Positions 1 to 6,477 are shown, counted from the first letter of the stretch. The stretch: 10,900 bases of DNA from an uncultured Fusobacterium sp. (GCF_905200055.1 NZ_CAJKIS010000062.1:1-10900); one strand, 5' to 3'. Notes: a model not told the origin generated them from the letters alone. Translations and numbers: made by a program.

Positions 1-101
1 ATATCTGTATCTATGAGCAACATTTTTGATATAAAGGCAAGGTTGCTACTTACTGTTGTTTTACCAGTTCCTCCCTTACCACTTAACACAGCTATCTTCA
101 T
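1..101 (-). CDS. MinD/Mrp-type P-loop ATPase, N-terminal fragment (cut by window edge)
   Basis: Only the first 33 codons are present; the gene runs off the left edge. The translation begins MKIAVLSGKGGTGKTT, a deviant Walker A motif (residues 8-16) of the MinD/ParA/NubP/Mrp ATPase class, and reaches LLIDTD at residues 28-33, the usual second nucleotide-binding strand. The start is set by an AGGTG ribosome site ending a few bases upstream, inside the 11-base gap after the preceding NifX-type gene, so the two are almost certainly cotranscribed. In related anaerobe clusters, ATPases beside NifX proteins often carry an inserted 4Fe-4S ferredoxin domain; that part would lie outside the window and cannot be checked here. 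The likely role, inferred from the family and neighbours, is ATP-dependent handling of an iron-sulfur or other metal cluster. The P-loop class is secure; the exact subfamily is not. Confidence -1.
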   Translation of the reverse strand, partial: MKIAVLSGKGGTGKTTVSSNLAFISKMLLIDTD

Positions 102-112
102 AATTCACCTCA

Positions 113-481
113 CTACGCCATTCTCAATCCTTGTAGCTTAGCTGAAAAATCAAATTTCTCAAGTTTATTTTCTTTATAGTTTTTTAAAACTTCATCTACA
201 CTTTTTAATTCTCCTAATTTGTATGTTGGGATATCAAACTCCTCTATTAAAACAGCAGCTTTTGGTCCAATCTCTCCAGCTATTATCTCATCTACTCCTA
301 AACTCATAAGATTTTTTACAACTTTAAGCCCTGCTCCAGTAGCCTCATCTTTTGCCTCATTTTCAATAATCTCATAATTATTATTTTCTGTATCTATTAA
401 AATAAAGAAACTTGCTCTTCCAAATCTTCTATCAACTTGTGATTCATAACTATTTTCCTCTAAACCTATTGCTATTTTCAT
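113..481 (-). CDS. NifX/NifB-type dinitrogenase iron-molybdenum cofactor-binding family protein
   Basis: This 122-residue protein has the single NifX/NafY-like fold. It starts MKIAIG, has the family RFGRA-x-FF segment at residues 19-26, a GAG at 49-51 preceding a helix, and an IAGEIGPKA turn at 68-75 where relatives have a glycine-rich cofactor loop. It has no cysteine, so any metal cluster would be held by other groups or only transiently. The ATG at 481 was chosen because GGAGG lies five bases upstream; an in-frame TTG at 526 would put that site inside the gene. It follows another NifX-type gene after a 96-base gap that contains a hairpin, and precedes a MinD-type ATPase by 11 bases. Such proteins bind or carry Fe-S or FeMo-type clusters; nitrogen fixation is not implied, since no nif structural genes are visible. 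Specific substrate unknown. Confidence -1.
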   Translation of the reverse strand: MKIAIGLEENSYESQVDRRFGRASFFILIDTENNNYEIIENEAKDEATGAGLKVVKNLMSLGVDEIIAGEIGPKAAVLIEEFDIPTYKLGELKSVDEVLKNYKENKLEKFDFSAKLQGLRMA

Positions 482-509
482 TTTTCCTCCTAAAATCTCT
501 TTATAGAAA

Positions 510-551
510 ATAAAGCTGAACTCCAAGAAAACTCTTGTTACTCAGCTTTAT
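510..551 (-). terminator. Terminator-like hairpin inside the NifX operon
   Basis: On the minus strand a 10-bp perfect stem (arms 542-551 and 510-519, core AAAGCTGA/TCAGCTTT) encloses a second 5-bp stem (524-528 with 533-537). It is followed by TTTCT and other T-rich sequence. It lies between the two NifX-type genes, before the ribosome site of the second. It may be a partial terminator, or an RNA processing or stability element, lowering expression of the second NifX and ATPase genes. The T-tract is interrupted, so full termination is not certain. Confidence -1.
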
Positions 552-577
552 CTCATCTTATTTAATAAAATTCAGTA

Positions 578-964
578 TTAGTGTTGGCATTTGTGATCAT
601 CGTCATGATCGTGGTGATGATGTGCACAAGCTGATCCTTTAGAGTATAGACTTCCTTGTAGGTAAATTCCTAATACATCATCAATTTTTCCAGTAGCTCC
701 TAATATAACTTGTCCACCATTTGCTTTAATTAAGTCAATAGCTCTTTGTCCCATTCCACCAGTAATTACTACATTGATGTTGTTAGCAGCTATAAATCTA
801 GGGAATACTCCTGGTGCATGTTCTGGAGCTTCAAGAATCTCTTTTTTAACTACATTTCCATTTTCTATTGTATATACTGCAAATTTTTCACAGTGTCCAA
901 AGTGTTCCTCTACTGTTATCTCGTCATTTGTTGGGAATCCAACTCTTAAAATTTCATTACTCAT
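578..964 (-). CDS. NifX/NifB-type cofactor-binding protein with His/Asp/Cys-rich C-terminal tail
   Basis: This 128-residue NifX-fold protein has HFGHC at residues 21-25, including Cys25, and the glycine-rich GGMGQRA loop at 69-75 that is typical of the family. The last 16 residues (113-128) contain seven His, four Asp and two Cys (Cys113, Cys126), a tail that looks built to bind divalent metal. The ATG at 964 is preferred: AGGAG at 974-978 sits nine to ten bases upstream, whereas the in-frame ATG at 973 touches that site. The start overlaps the end of the DUF134 gene by eight bases (ATGAGTAA), which suggests translational coupling. Role inferred: binding, storing or delivering an Fe-S or other metal cluster, together with the second NifX protein and the ATPase downstream. 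The tail could instead serve metal sensing or storage. Family call is firm; the metal is unknown. Confidence -1.
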   Translation of the reverse strand: MSNEILRVGFPTNDEITVEEHFGHCEKFAVYTIENGNVVKKEILEAPEHAPGVFPRFIAANNINVVITGGMGQRAIDLIKANGGQVILGATGKIDDVLGIYLQGSLYSKGSACAHHHHDHDDDHKCQH

Positions 965-1253
965 TAAAACCATCTCCTGTGTTTTTTAATTTTATTGCTT
1001 TTAGATGTAATAAACCATCTAATATCTTTCTTCTTCCTGAATTTAGCAGTCTTTGAACAGTTCCCCTAGATATTCCCATTATTTCAGCTGTTTCAATTTG
1101 ACTTTTTCCCTCATAGTCACACAATCTTACAGCCTCTAATTCATCTATCTCTATATCTATAATCTCCATTTCAGACAATGGAATTCCAGTAGGTTTAAAT
1201 ATTCTCTCATTTTCCAATAATCTACAACATCTCTGTTTTTTACATCTTGGCAT
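957..1253 (-). CDS. DUF134 family helix-turn-helix protein, probable regulator of this operon
   Basis: This 98-residue protein matches the DUF134 pattern throughout: a Cys-rich basic N-terminus (Cys4, Cys9, Cys10), the segment PTGIPLSEME at 21-30, DELEAVRLCDYEG at 37-49, and a sigma-70 region-4-like helix-turn-helix at about 50-76 (GISRGTVQRLLNSGRRK). Family length is about 100 residues, so it is complete. The start has GGAGG a few bases upstream. It is first in the operon and overlaps the following NifX-type gene. DUF134 genes often travel with NifX/MinD-type genes in anaerobes, and some act with the orange-protein type clusters of Desulfovibrio (from memory of that literature). The four cysteines (also Cys45) could sense a metal cluster, and a palindrome at the promoter start is a natural operator. 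DNA binding and sensing are inferred. Confidence -1.
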   Translation of the reverse strand: MPRCKKQRCCRLLENERIFKPTGIPLSEMEIIDIEIDELEAVRLCDYEGKSQIETAEIMGISRGTVQRLLNSGRRKILDGLLHLKAIKLKNTGDGFNE

Positions 1254-1275
1254 ATTTCCTCCCTAACTGCTATTC

Positions 1276-1289
1276 TGTGCATATGCACA
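1276..1289. promoter_or_regulatory. Perfect 14-bp palindrome, probable operator
   Basis: TGTGCATATGCACA is a perfect inverted repeat. It sits immediately downstream of the -10 box of the DUF134/NifX promoter, covering the predicted transcription start, where a bound dimer would block initiation. It stands out in AT-rich surroundings because both arms hold a GTGC core. The obvious candidate ligand is the adjacent DUF134 protein; that link is inferred. Confidence -1.
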
Positions 1290-1294
1290 TTTAA

Positions 1295-1323
1295 AGTATA
1301 CTCCTATTTATTTTTCTTGTCAA
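1295..1323 (-). promoter_or_regulatory. Sigma-70 promoter of the DUF134/NifX/ATPase operon
   Basis: On the minus strand, TTGACA (1318-1323) is separated by 17 bases from TATACT (1295-1300), an almost perfect consensus. Transcription should start near 1288, leaving a leader of roughly 35 bases before the DUF134 start codon. Confidence -1.
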
Positions 1324-1357
1324 TATTTTTTTATAATTTTAAAAAACTTCACAAAAT

Positions 1358-1395
1358 AAAAATCCCCTTATGAACCTAATCATAAAGGGATTTTT
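1358..1395 (-). terminator. Intrinsic terminator of the fumarate reductase gene
   Basis: Arms 1363-1372 and 1381-1390 form a 10-bp stem with an 8-base loop. In the minus-strand RNA all ten pairs form (one G-U), followed by TTTTT. It lies about 16 bases after the stop of the flavoprotein gene. In the plus direction one pair is lost, although T's also follow, so some bidirectional action is possible. Confidence -1.
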
Positions 1396-1406
1396 TTATA
1401 TCCTAA

Positions 1407-2813
1407 TTATTTAGAATTTTTAGCAAAATCAGCTGCATTTTCTCCAGCAGTTTTTCCATAAACTGTAATATCAGTTACAGCATTTCCACCAATTCTATTA
1501 GCTCCGTGTACTCCACCAGTAATTTCTCCAGCAGCAAATAATCCAGGAATTACTTTTCCATCAGTAGTAAGCACTTCAGCATTTGTATTGATACGTACTC
1601 CACCCATTGTATGATGAACAGCAGGTGATACTTCAATAGCATAGAAAGGAGCTTTTACAAGTTCTCTAGGTAAAGCAGTTTTACCAAAATCTTTATCTTC
1701 TCCAGCTTTTACATATCCATTGTATTTAGCCATAGTTTCAACTAAACCTTTAGCATCTACACCAATTTTTCCAGCTAATTCTTCAACAGTTGCACCTTCA
1801 ACAGTAAATCCTTTTCTTACATAACCATTTATTGCTCCTAATTTTTCTCTTACTTCTTGGTCAAATACTAAGAAAGCACTTTTTCCAGTTTGCTCAAGTT
1901 CAGCTTTAGAAACAACATCTCTAGTTTCAAGTTCGCTTACAAATCTTTTTCCTTCTCTGTTTATAAGGATAGCTCCTTCTCCTCTAACTGCTTCAGTAAT
2001 CATAGCAGTTTTCTTATGTACTACTGTAGGGTGAGTTTGAATTTCAGTCATATCAACTAAATCTCCTCCAACAGCTTTTACCATTTTAATTCCATCTCCT
2101 GTAATAGCAGGACTGTTAGTTGATCCGAATCCTTCTAATGATGGTTTGTATTCAGCTACCATTTTAGCATTAGCTCCAAATCCTCCAGTTGCCATTACTA
2201 CAGCTTTAGCAGTGATATTGTAAGTTTCACCTTTATGTTTTACTTCAACACCAGTAACTTTATCACCAGTTTTTATTAATTTAGTAACTTCGCTTTCTGT
2301 TCTTACATCGATTCCATCTTTTTCAGCAGTTTCAGCAAGAGCATCAACAATAACTGGTCCTACTGCTTGTCCTCCAGTTGGTCTGTGAGTTCTTTTTGCA
2401 CTTTGTCCTCCAGTGAATACAACTTCACTAAGATCTGCTCCTCTTTCTGTTAACCAATCAATAATATTAGCTGAATCAGCAGTAAGTTTTTTTACTAATT
2501 CAGGGTTATTAACATTTTTTCCACCTTTCATAGTATCTTTGTAGAATAGTTCAGCATTATCTTCTATTCCTAATTTTTTTTGTAATTTAGTATTAGCAGC
2601 ATTGATTCCAGCAGTTGCATAGTTAGTATTTCCTCCTAACATTAGCATTTTTTCTACTAAAACAACTTCTGCTCCTTTTTCTCTAGCAGCGATAGCAGCT
2701 GAAAGTCCAGCTCCTCCACCTCCAACTACAACAACATCAGTAGTAATATTTTCAGCTCCATAAGTAGCTGCAAATGTCATAGCAGCTAATAAACACATCA
2801 ATTTTTTTCTCAT
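1407..2813 (-). CDS. Exported FAD-dependent fumarate reductase flavoprotein (flavocytochrome c-type, no heme domain)
   Basis: This 468-residue flavoprotein belongs to the soluble fumarate reductase/urocanate reductase family and would reduce fumarate to succinate as an electron sink. A type I signal peptide (basic MRKK, hydrophobic core, YGA at 18-20) puts it outside the cytoplasmic membrane. The FAD-binding VVVVGGGGAG spans 27-36 with acidic Glu54; a second FAD contact is GLFAAGE at 424-430. All catalytic positions of Shewanella Fcc3 have equivalents: His261 (QTHPT), Thr273, Glu274 and Arg277 (TEAVRG), Arg298 (ETRD), the HHTMGG histidines 400-401, and Arg440 (GANRIGG). A His rather than Tyr at 261 favours fumarate over urocanate. 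There is no CxxCH heme motif and no FMN-binding domain, so a separate electron donor is needed and is not in the window. GAGGTGGG precedes the start. Substrate identity is inferred from residues. Confidence -1.
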   Translation of the reverse strand: MRKKLMCLLAAMTFAATYGAENITTDVVVVGGGGAGLSAAIAAREKGAEVVLVEKMLMLGGNTNYATAGINAANTKLQKKLGIEDNAELFYKDTMKGGKNVNNPELVKKLTADSANIIDWLTERGADLSEVVFTGGQSAKRTHRPTGGQAVGPVIVDALAETAEKDGIDVRTESEVTKLIKTGDKVTGVEVKHKGETYNITAKAVVMATGGFGANAKMVAEYKPSLEGFGSTNSPAITGDGIKMVKAVGGDLVDMTEIQTHPTVVHKKTAMITEAVRGEGAILINREGKRFVSELETRDVVSKAELEQTGKSAFLVFDQEVREKLGAINGYVRKGFTVEGATVEELAGKIGVDAKGLVETMAKYNGYVKAGEDKDFGKTALPRELVKAPFYAIEVSPAVHHTMGGVRINTNAEVLTTDGKVIPGLFAAGEITGGVHGANRIGGNAVTDITVYGKTAGENAADFAKNSK

Positions 2814-2862
2814 TTTCCCACCTCAAAATTATTTTATATATAGAGATAATTCTCATATTTAT

Positions 2863-2892
2863 ATTATATATTATTCTACAAAAAAATGTCAA
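2863..2892 (-). promoter_or_regulatory. Promoter of the fumarate reductase gene
   Basis: On the minus strand TTGACA (2887-2892) is followed after 18 bases by TATAAT (2863-2868); both hexamers are perfect. The predicted leader is about 40 bases and contains a short imperfect repeat GAGA-N4-TCTC at 2843-2854. No clear terminator separates this promoter from the RNase M5 gene upstream, so some read-through is possible. Confidence -1.
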
Positions 2893-2927
2893 CAAGTAAT
2901 ATCTACTTTTTCCTAATTTTTTAAAAT

Positions 2928-3488
2928 TTATTTTTCTTCAGCAATAACTTCATTTAAAGCTTTTTCAAATTCATCTTTATTTATACCATATCTGTTTAAT
3001 CTTGAAAGAAATTGTTTTCCATTAGAATATCCTATTCCTAACTTTCCTCCAACTTTTTCTCTTCTAATACTTGCTTCATTGTTTCCTACAAGTCCACAAT
3101 CCATTAAATAAGCCATATCAAAATTTTCTATAATATTATCTACTACACTACATCTAGCTTTCTCTAAAGCGTTGATTATAGCTTCAGGATTAGCATTTTC
3201 AACTCCAACATCACCATCTTTTGTTCCTTCTATTCTTCTAATATAAGCATCTTTAGCCTCTGGAAAAAATTTATGAATATACTTTCTAATCTCTTCTCCT
3301 GCATGATCAGGATCTGTTAAGATGATAATTCCTCTATTCTTATTAGCTACTCTTATTTTTTCAATAGTCCCAGCTTTTCTTACTGCAAACCCATTTACTT
3401 GAATTATCTCTGCATCAACAGCAGCTTTTACTGCTGAAATATCATCTCTTCCCTCAACTACTATTATTTCTTTAATTTTTTTCTTCAT
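2928..3488 (-). CDS. rnmV: Ribonuclease M5 (5S rRNA maturation)
   Basis: This 186-residue protein is a TOPRIM nuclease of the RNase M5 family, which cuts both sides of the 5S rRNA precursor in the cytoplasm with ribosomal protein help. The TOPRIM glutamate is Glu12 in IIVVEGRDD (8-16) and the aspartate pair is Asp59 and Asp61 in ILTDPDHAGEEIR (56-68). The M5-specific GVENA follows at 95-99, and the C-terminal part (about 110-186) is the usual substrate-recognition region. Length matches the family (about 180-190). The start ATG has an AGAGGT ribosome site at the right distance. It is not beside ksgA as in Bacillus, but lies after the terminator of the asnS operon and ahead of the fumarate reductase gene, apparently with its own promoter. 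Identification is firm; the 5S processing role is taken from the family. Confidence -1.
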   Translation of the reverse strand: MKKKIKEIIVVEGRDDISAVKAAVDAEIIQVNGFAVRKAGTIEKIRVANKNRGIIILTDPDHAGEEIRKYIHKFFPEAKDAYIRRIEGTKDGDVGVENANPEAIINALEKARCSVVDNIIENFDMAYLMDCGLVGNNEASIRREKVGGKLGIGYSNGKQFLSRLNRYGINKDEFEKALNEVIAEEK

Positions 3489-3530
3489 TTTTACCTCTCA
3501 TTATATCTCTAACTTATTTTTTACCTTATT

Positions 3531-3539
3531 ATTGTACCA
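3531..3539 (-). promoter_or_regulatory. Probable extended -10 promoter of rnmV
   Basis: On the minus strand TGG precedes TACAAT (TGn extended -10 form, 3531-3539). No good -35 hexamer is seen at 16-18 bases upstream, only a T-run. The leader to the rnmV start would be about 35-40 bases. It lies after the asnS-operon terminator, which supports independent transcription of rnmV. Confidence -1.
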
Positions 3540-3559
3540 GAAATTCAAAAAAAATCATA

Positions 3560-3598
3560 GTAAAAAATAAAAGGGATCACAACATATAGCAATCCCTT
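3560..3598 (-). terminator. Terminator of the DUF896-asnS-esterase operon
   Basis: Arms 3589-3598 and 3571-3580 form a 10-bp stem in the minus-strand RNA (AAGGGAT/ATCCCTT core, then two G-U pairs and a closing C-G) with an 8-base loop. It is followed by TTATTTTTTA. It begins about 10 bases after the esterase stop codon. Confidence -1.
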
Positions 3599-3608
3599 CT
3601 TGTTATTT

Positions 3609-4634
3609 TTATTTTATTTTTTCATTAAAGTATTTAAGAAAATTACACATATCACGAGCAACATACTCCCAAGTATGCTCCTCTTCTCTACATAAATATC
3701 CCTTAAATATACATTTTTTCTTTTTCATTCTGCCCATAATATCTATCCACTGTTGCAACATTAAATGATTTACTCTATCTTCTAATCCTACACTTGCATA
3801 AAAATACTTATTCTCTAATAATTTAGAGTCAATTTTTTTTATCATAGTATACGGATCTTCTTCTAAAATTTTATATCCCCATGAACTAAAAATATCTAAA
3901 AATTTTAATTTATCAGGATTTGAAAACAAAAACTTAGGTATATAAAGATACTTTAAAATTCTTATTACTCTTCTATTGATACTCAATCTTACAATGCTTA
4001 AAGCACCTGAAAAACTACCAATTACCTTAAATTTTTCAATGTATTTTAATCCTATCTTATAAGCTCCATAACCGCCCATAGAAAATCCCACAATCCCTAA
4101 ATTAGCTTTTGGAAATCTTTTTTCTATTTCTGGTAATAACTCTTTTATAAGATAATCTTCATAATTATGACTTGCTACTCCCTTGTAATTACTATACCAA
4201 CTTTGCCCCCCATCTCCAGAATCAGGAATAACAAAGATCATTGGTTCTATCTCTCCTCTTTTTAAAAGGTATAGGTAGTTTTGTAAAAGTTTTCCTCTAT
4301 CTGTCCAATCTTCACAATTATCTCTTAAACCATGAAATAGAAATAAGCATGGAATATTTTCAAAGTAATCTACATTAGGGGTAACTAGAAGATATCTCAT
4401 TTTCTCATTAACAAAAGAACTTTCAATATAGTTTTCTTCTATTGTTACACTATCATCAATTATCTTTTCTGTTATATCATCATAATTTAAGTCAATATTT
4501 TCTAAAAAAGTAATCTCTTCATATCCCTTTACTCTTTTTAATTTTCTAGCTAATTTTGATTGATAGGGGTAAGTAACTATATAAAATAGTGCTCCAACAA
4601 ATAAAATTAGCAACAGTAAAAATTTTAGTGACAT
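3609..4634 (-). CDS. Membrane-anchored alpha/beta-hydrolase, putative esterase (esterase D/FrmB-like)
   Basis: This 341-residue protein has an N-terminal membrane segment (residues 4-20) that should anchor it with the hydrolase domain outside. The catalytic domain fits the PF00756 putative-esterase family: oxyanion strand FLFHG at 98-102, PDSGDGGQSWYSN at 137-149, HNYEDYLIKELLPEIEKRF at 156-174, nucleophile Ser185 in GFSMGG, probable Asp286 in GLEDR, and His320 in EEEHTWEY. All three triad residues are present, so it should be active. Relatives include S-formylglutathione hydrolases, feruloyl and carbohydrate esterases and mycolyl transferases; nothing here fixes the substrate. The membrane anchor argues against a cytosolic formylglutathione role and makes an envelope polymer or sugar ester more likely (inference). 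GGGGAG precedes the start, and it follows asnS by 22 bases, as the last gene of that operon. Confidence -1.
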   Translation of the reverse strand: MSLKFLLLLILFVGALFYIVTYPYQSKLARKLKRVKGYEEITFLENIDLNYDDITEKIIDDSVTIEENYIESSFVNEKMRYLLVTPNVDYFENIPCLFLFHGLRDNCEDWTDRGKLLQNYLYLLKRGEIEPMIFVIPDSGDGGQSWYSNYKGVASHNYEDYLIKELLPEIEKRFPKANLGIVGFSMGGYGAYKIGLKYIEKFKVIGSFSGALSIVRLSINRRVIRILKYLYIPKFLFSNPDKLKFLDIFSSWGYKILEEDPYTMIKKIDSKLLENKYFYASVGLEDRVNHLMLQQWIDIMGRMKKKKCIFKGYLCREEEHTWEYVARDMCNFLKYFNEKIK

Positions 4635-4656
4635 TAATTCTCCCCTTGTTTATATA

Positions 4657-6048
4657 TTAGAACTCAGCATTTTTAGGTGTTCTTGGGAATGGAATTACGT
4701 CACGGATATTTGTCATTCCTGTGATATACATTATAATTCTTTCAAATCCAAGTCCATATCCTGAATGTGGGAAACTTCCATATTTTCTTAGATCAAGATA
4801 GAATCCATAGTCTTCTGGGTTCATTCCTAATTCTGTAATTCTGTTTTCTAATATTTCAAGTTTATCTTCTCTTTGAGATCCACCAATAATTTCTCCAATT
4901 CCTGGTGCTAATAAGTCCATAGCTCTTACTGTTTTTCCATCTTCATTAAGTTTCATATAGAAAGCTTTTATATCTTTTGGATAATCAGTTAAGAATACAG
5001 GTTTTTTGAAGTATTCTTCAGCAAGGTATCTTTCATGTTCGCTTTGAAGATCGATTCCCCATTTAACTGGATAATCAAATTTCTTTCCTGATTTTTCAAG
5101 AATTTCAATAGCTTCTGTATAAGTAAGTCTTCCAAAGTCACTATTTAATACATTATTTAATTTATCAAATAATCCTTTTTCAATAAATTGATTGAAGAAT
5201 TCCATCTCTTCTGGACACTCATCCATAACAAATTTAATGATATATTTTACCATTGCTTCAGCAAGTTCCATATTAGCTTCAAGATCAGCAAATGCTATTT
5301 CAGGTTCGATCATCCAGAATTCTGAAGCATGTCTTGCTGTATTTGAGTTTTCAGCTCTGAAAGTAGGTCCAAATGTATAGATATTTCTAAATGCTGCACA
5401 ATAAGTTTCTCCACTTAATTGTCCACTTACTGTTAAGTTAGTTTCTTTTCCAAAGAAGTCTTGAGTGTAATCAACTTTTCCATCTTTTGTTTTTGGTAGA
5501 TCATTTAGATCAAGAGTTGTAACTCTAAACATTTCTCCTGCACCTTCACAGTCAGATCCTGTAATTAATGGAGTATGTACATAAACAAATCCGTTTTCTT
5601 GGAAGAATTTGTGAATAGCATAAGCTACTACTGATCTTACTCTAAATACTGCTGAGAAAGTATTTGTTCTTGGTCTTAAATGAGCTTTTGTTCTTAAAAA
5701 TTCAAAAGTGTGTCTTTTATTTTGTAATGGATAGTCAAGATCTGCTTTTTGATAGATTTCAACTTTAGCAGCAGCTATTTCAAACTCTTGTCCTGCTCCT
5801 TGAGATTTTATAAGTTTTCCACAAACTTTAACTGATGAAATTATAGAAAGACGTGAGATTTCATCAAAGTTATCTAAGTTTGTATCAAATACAACTTGTA
5901 TTCCTTTAAAGAATGAACCATCATTTATTTCTAAGAAACCAAAATTCTTTTGAACTCTGATTTTTTTTACCCATCCTGATATTTCAACTTCTTTGTCAAT
6001 AAATTTTTCTTTCTCTCTGTATAGAGATTTAACTGTTACTTTTTCCAT
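4657..6048 (-). CDS. asnS: Asparaginyl-tRNA synthetase
   Basis: This 463-residue class IIb aminoacyl-tRNA synthetase charges tRNA-Asn with asparagine in the cytoplasm. An N-terminal OB-fold anticodon-binding domain occupies about 18-100 (VEISGWVKKIRVQKNFGFLEINDG). Class II motif 1 lies around 135-160, motif 2 at 230-247 (FRAENSNTARHASEFWMIEP), and motif 3 at 430-438 (GYGLGFERI). The C-terminus ends FPRTPKNAEF, where AsnRS proteins close with RTP. The lack of a GAD-type insertion and the overall length support AsnRS rather than bacterial AspRS. The start has GGGGG about five bases upstream and lies 17 bases after the DUF896 gene, so the two are cotranscribed from the promoter near 6350. There is no T-box leader in the short untranslated region. 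Confidence -1.
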   Translation of the reverse strand: MEKVTVKSLYREKEKFIDKEVEISGWVKKIRVQKNFGFLEINDGSFFKGIQVVFDTNLDNFDEISRLSIISSVKVCGKLIKSQGAGQEFEIAAAKVEIYQKADLDYPLQNKRHTFEFLRTKAHLRPRTNTFSAVFRVRSVVAYAIHKFFQENGFVYVHTPLITGSDCEGAGEMFRVTTLDLNDLPKTKDGKVDYTQDFFGKETNLTVSGQLSGETYCAAFRNIYTFGPTFRAENSNTARHASEFWMIEPEIAFADLEANMELAEAMVKYIIKFVMDECPEEMEFFNQFIEKGLFDKLNNVLNSDFGRLTYTEAIEILEKSGKKFDYPVKWGIDLQSEHERYLAEEYFKKPVFLTDYPKDIKAFYMKLNEDGKTVRAMDLLAPGIGEIIGGSQREDKLEILENRITELGMNPEDYGFYLDLRKYGSFPHSGYGLGFERIIMYITGMTNIRDVIPFPRTPKNAEF

Positions 6049-6065
6049 TTTTACCCCCGTAAAAC

Positions 6066-6272
6066 TTATATTATTTTAGTACCTTTATTTACTACTTTAT
6101 CATCATCAACTATCTCTATTCTATCAAGATGACCTTTTACTTGAGCTTTAAATAGTTCTAAATACATTTTTCTATACTCAGCTCTTTCTGCTTGTTCCTC
6201 TGGAGTAAGTTCTCTCTCTCTTGATAATTTAGTAAAATAATTTATTTTTTCAATAATTTTAGACATTTCCAT
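6066..6272 (-). CDS. DUF896 (UPF0291, YnzC-like) small protein
   Basis: This 68-residue protein matches the DUF896 family, small cytoplasmic helical-hairpin proteins of Gram-positive-type bacteria represented by Bacillus YnzC. The pattern is clear: KIIEKINYFTKLSRERELTPEEQAERAEYRKMYLELFKAQV, then KGHLDRIEIVDDD. Residues about 4-45 should form two antiparallel helices, and the tail is polar. The ATG at 6272 is preferred because AAGGA lies about ten bases upstream; the next in-frame ATG at 6266 would be spaced too far. It is first in the operon with asnS and the esterase. The biochemical function of the family is not established; a link to SOS control has been suggested for a Bacillus relative. 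Cotranscription with asnS may only reflect growth-linked expression. Confidence -1.
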   Translation of the reverse strand: MEMSKIIEKINYFTKLSRERELTPEEQAERAEYRKMYLELFKAQVKGHLDRIEIVDDDKVVNKGTKII

Positions 6273-6342
6273 TTTATATTTTTCCTTTCTTTTCTTAATT
6301 TATCCATATTTTTAGTATATAAAATAAAAAATGATATTTCAA

Positions 6343-6371
6343 ATTATAGCACAACTTAACTTTAAAGTAAA
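6343..6371 (-). promoter_or_regulatory. Promoter of the DUF896-asnS-esterase operon
   Basis: On the minus strand TTTACT (6366-6371) and TATAAT (6343-6348) are 17 bases apart, and TGC directly before the -10 makes an extended -10. The leader to the DUF896 start would be about 64 bases, with no recognisable riboswitch or T-box. Confidence -1.
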
Positions 6372-6372
6372 T

Positions 6373-6477
6373 GGTAGGTATTGAAATTTAATCTAGTAAA
6401 AAACATTTACATAAATTTATATAAATAAATATTATTATTGTTTTTTATTATAAATTTACTTAAAATTAAACAATAAA
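6373..6477. other. AT-rich spacer between the asnS-operon promoter and the rodA/ftsW terminator
   Basis: No gene, promoter or stable G+C-containing structure is seen here. A 9-bp A/T-only inverted repeat (6413-6421 with 6449-6457) is present, but it is what such composition gives by chance. Confidence -1.

Noticed and set aside
746..1056. Three plus-strand open frames of 62-71 codons overlapping the NifX and DUF134 genes
   Set aside because: They lie antisense to well-supported genes, lack good ribosome sites and have no recognisable family features.
2793..2813. Cys7 in the fumarate reductase signal sequence as a lipoprotein cysteine
   Set aside because: It is too close to the N-terminus, inside the hydrophobic core, and lacks a lipobox; a type I signal with YGA fits better.
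2843..2854. GAGA-N4-TCTC repeat in the fumarate reductase leader as a Fur- or PerR-like operator
   Set aside because: Arms are only four bases and flanks do not extend the symmetry or match those consensus sites.
5192..5380. Plus-strand open frame opposite asnS
   Set aside because: It is antisense to a conserved synthetase region, with no ribosome site or family match.
6273..6340. T-box riboswitch upstream of the asnS operon
   Set aside because: The leader is only about 64 bases and contains no T-box sequence or stem I elements.
6413..6457. 9-bp A/T-only inverted repeat in the 6373-6477 spacer
   Set aside because: Low-complexity AT sequence gives such repeats by chance, and no G or C supports the stem.
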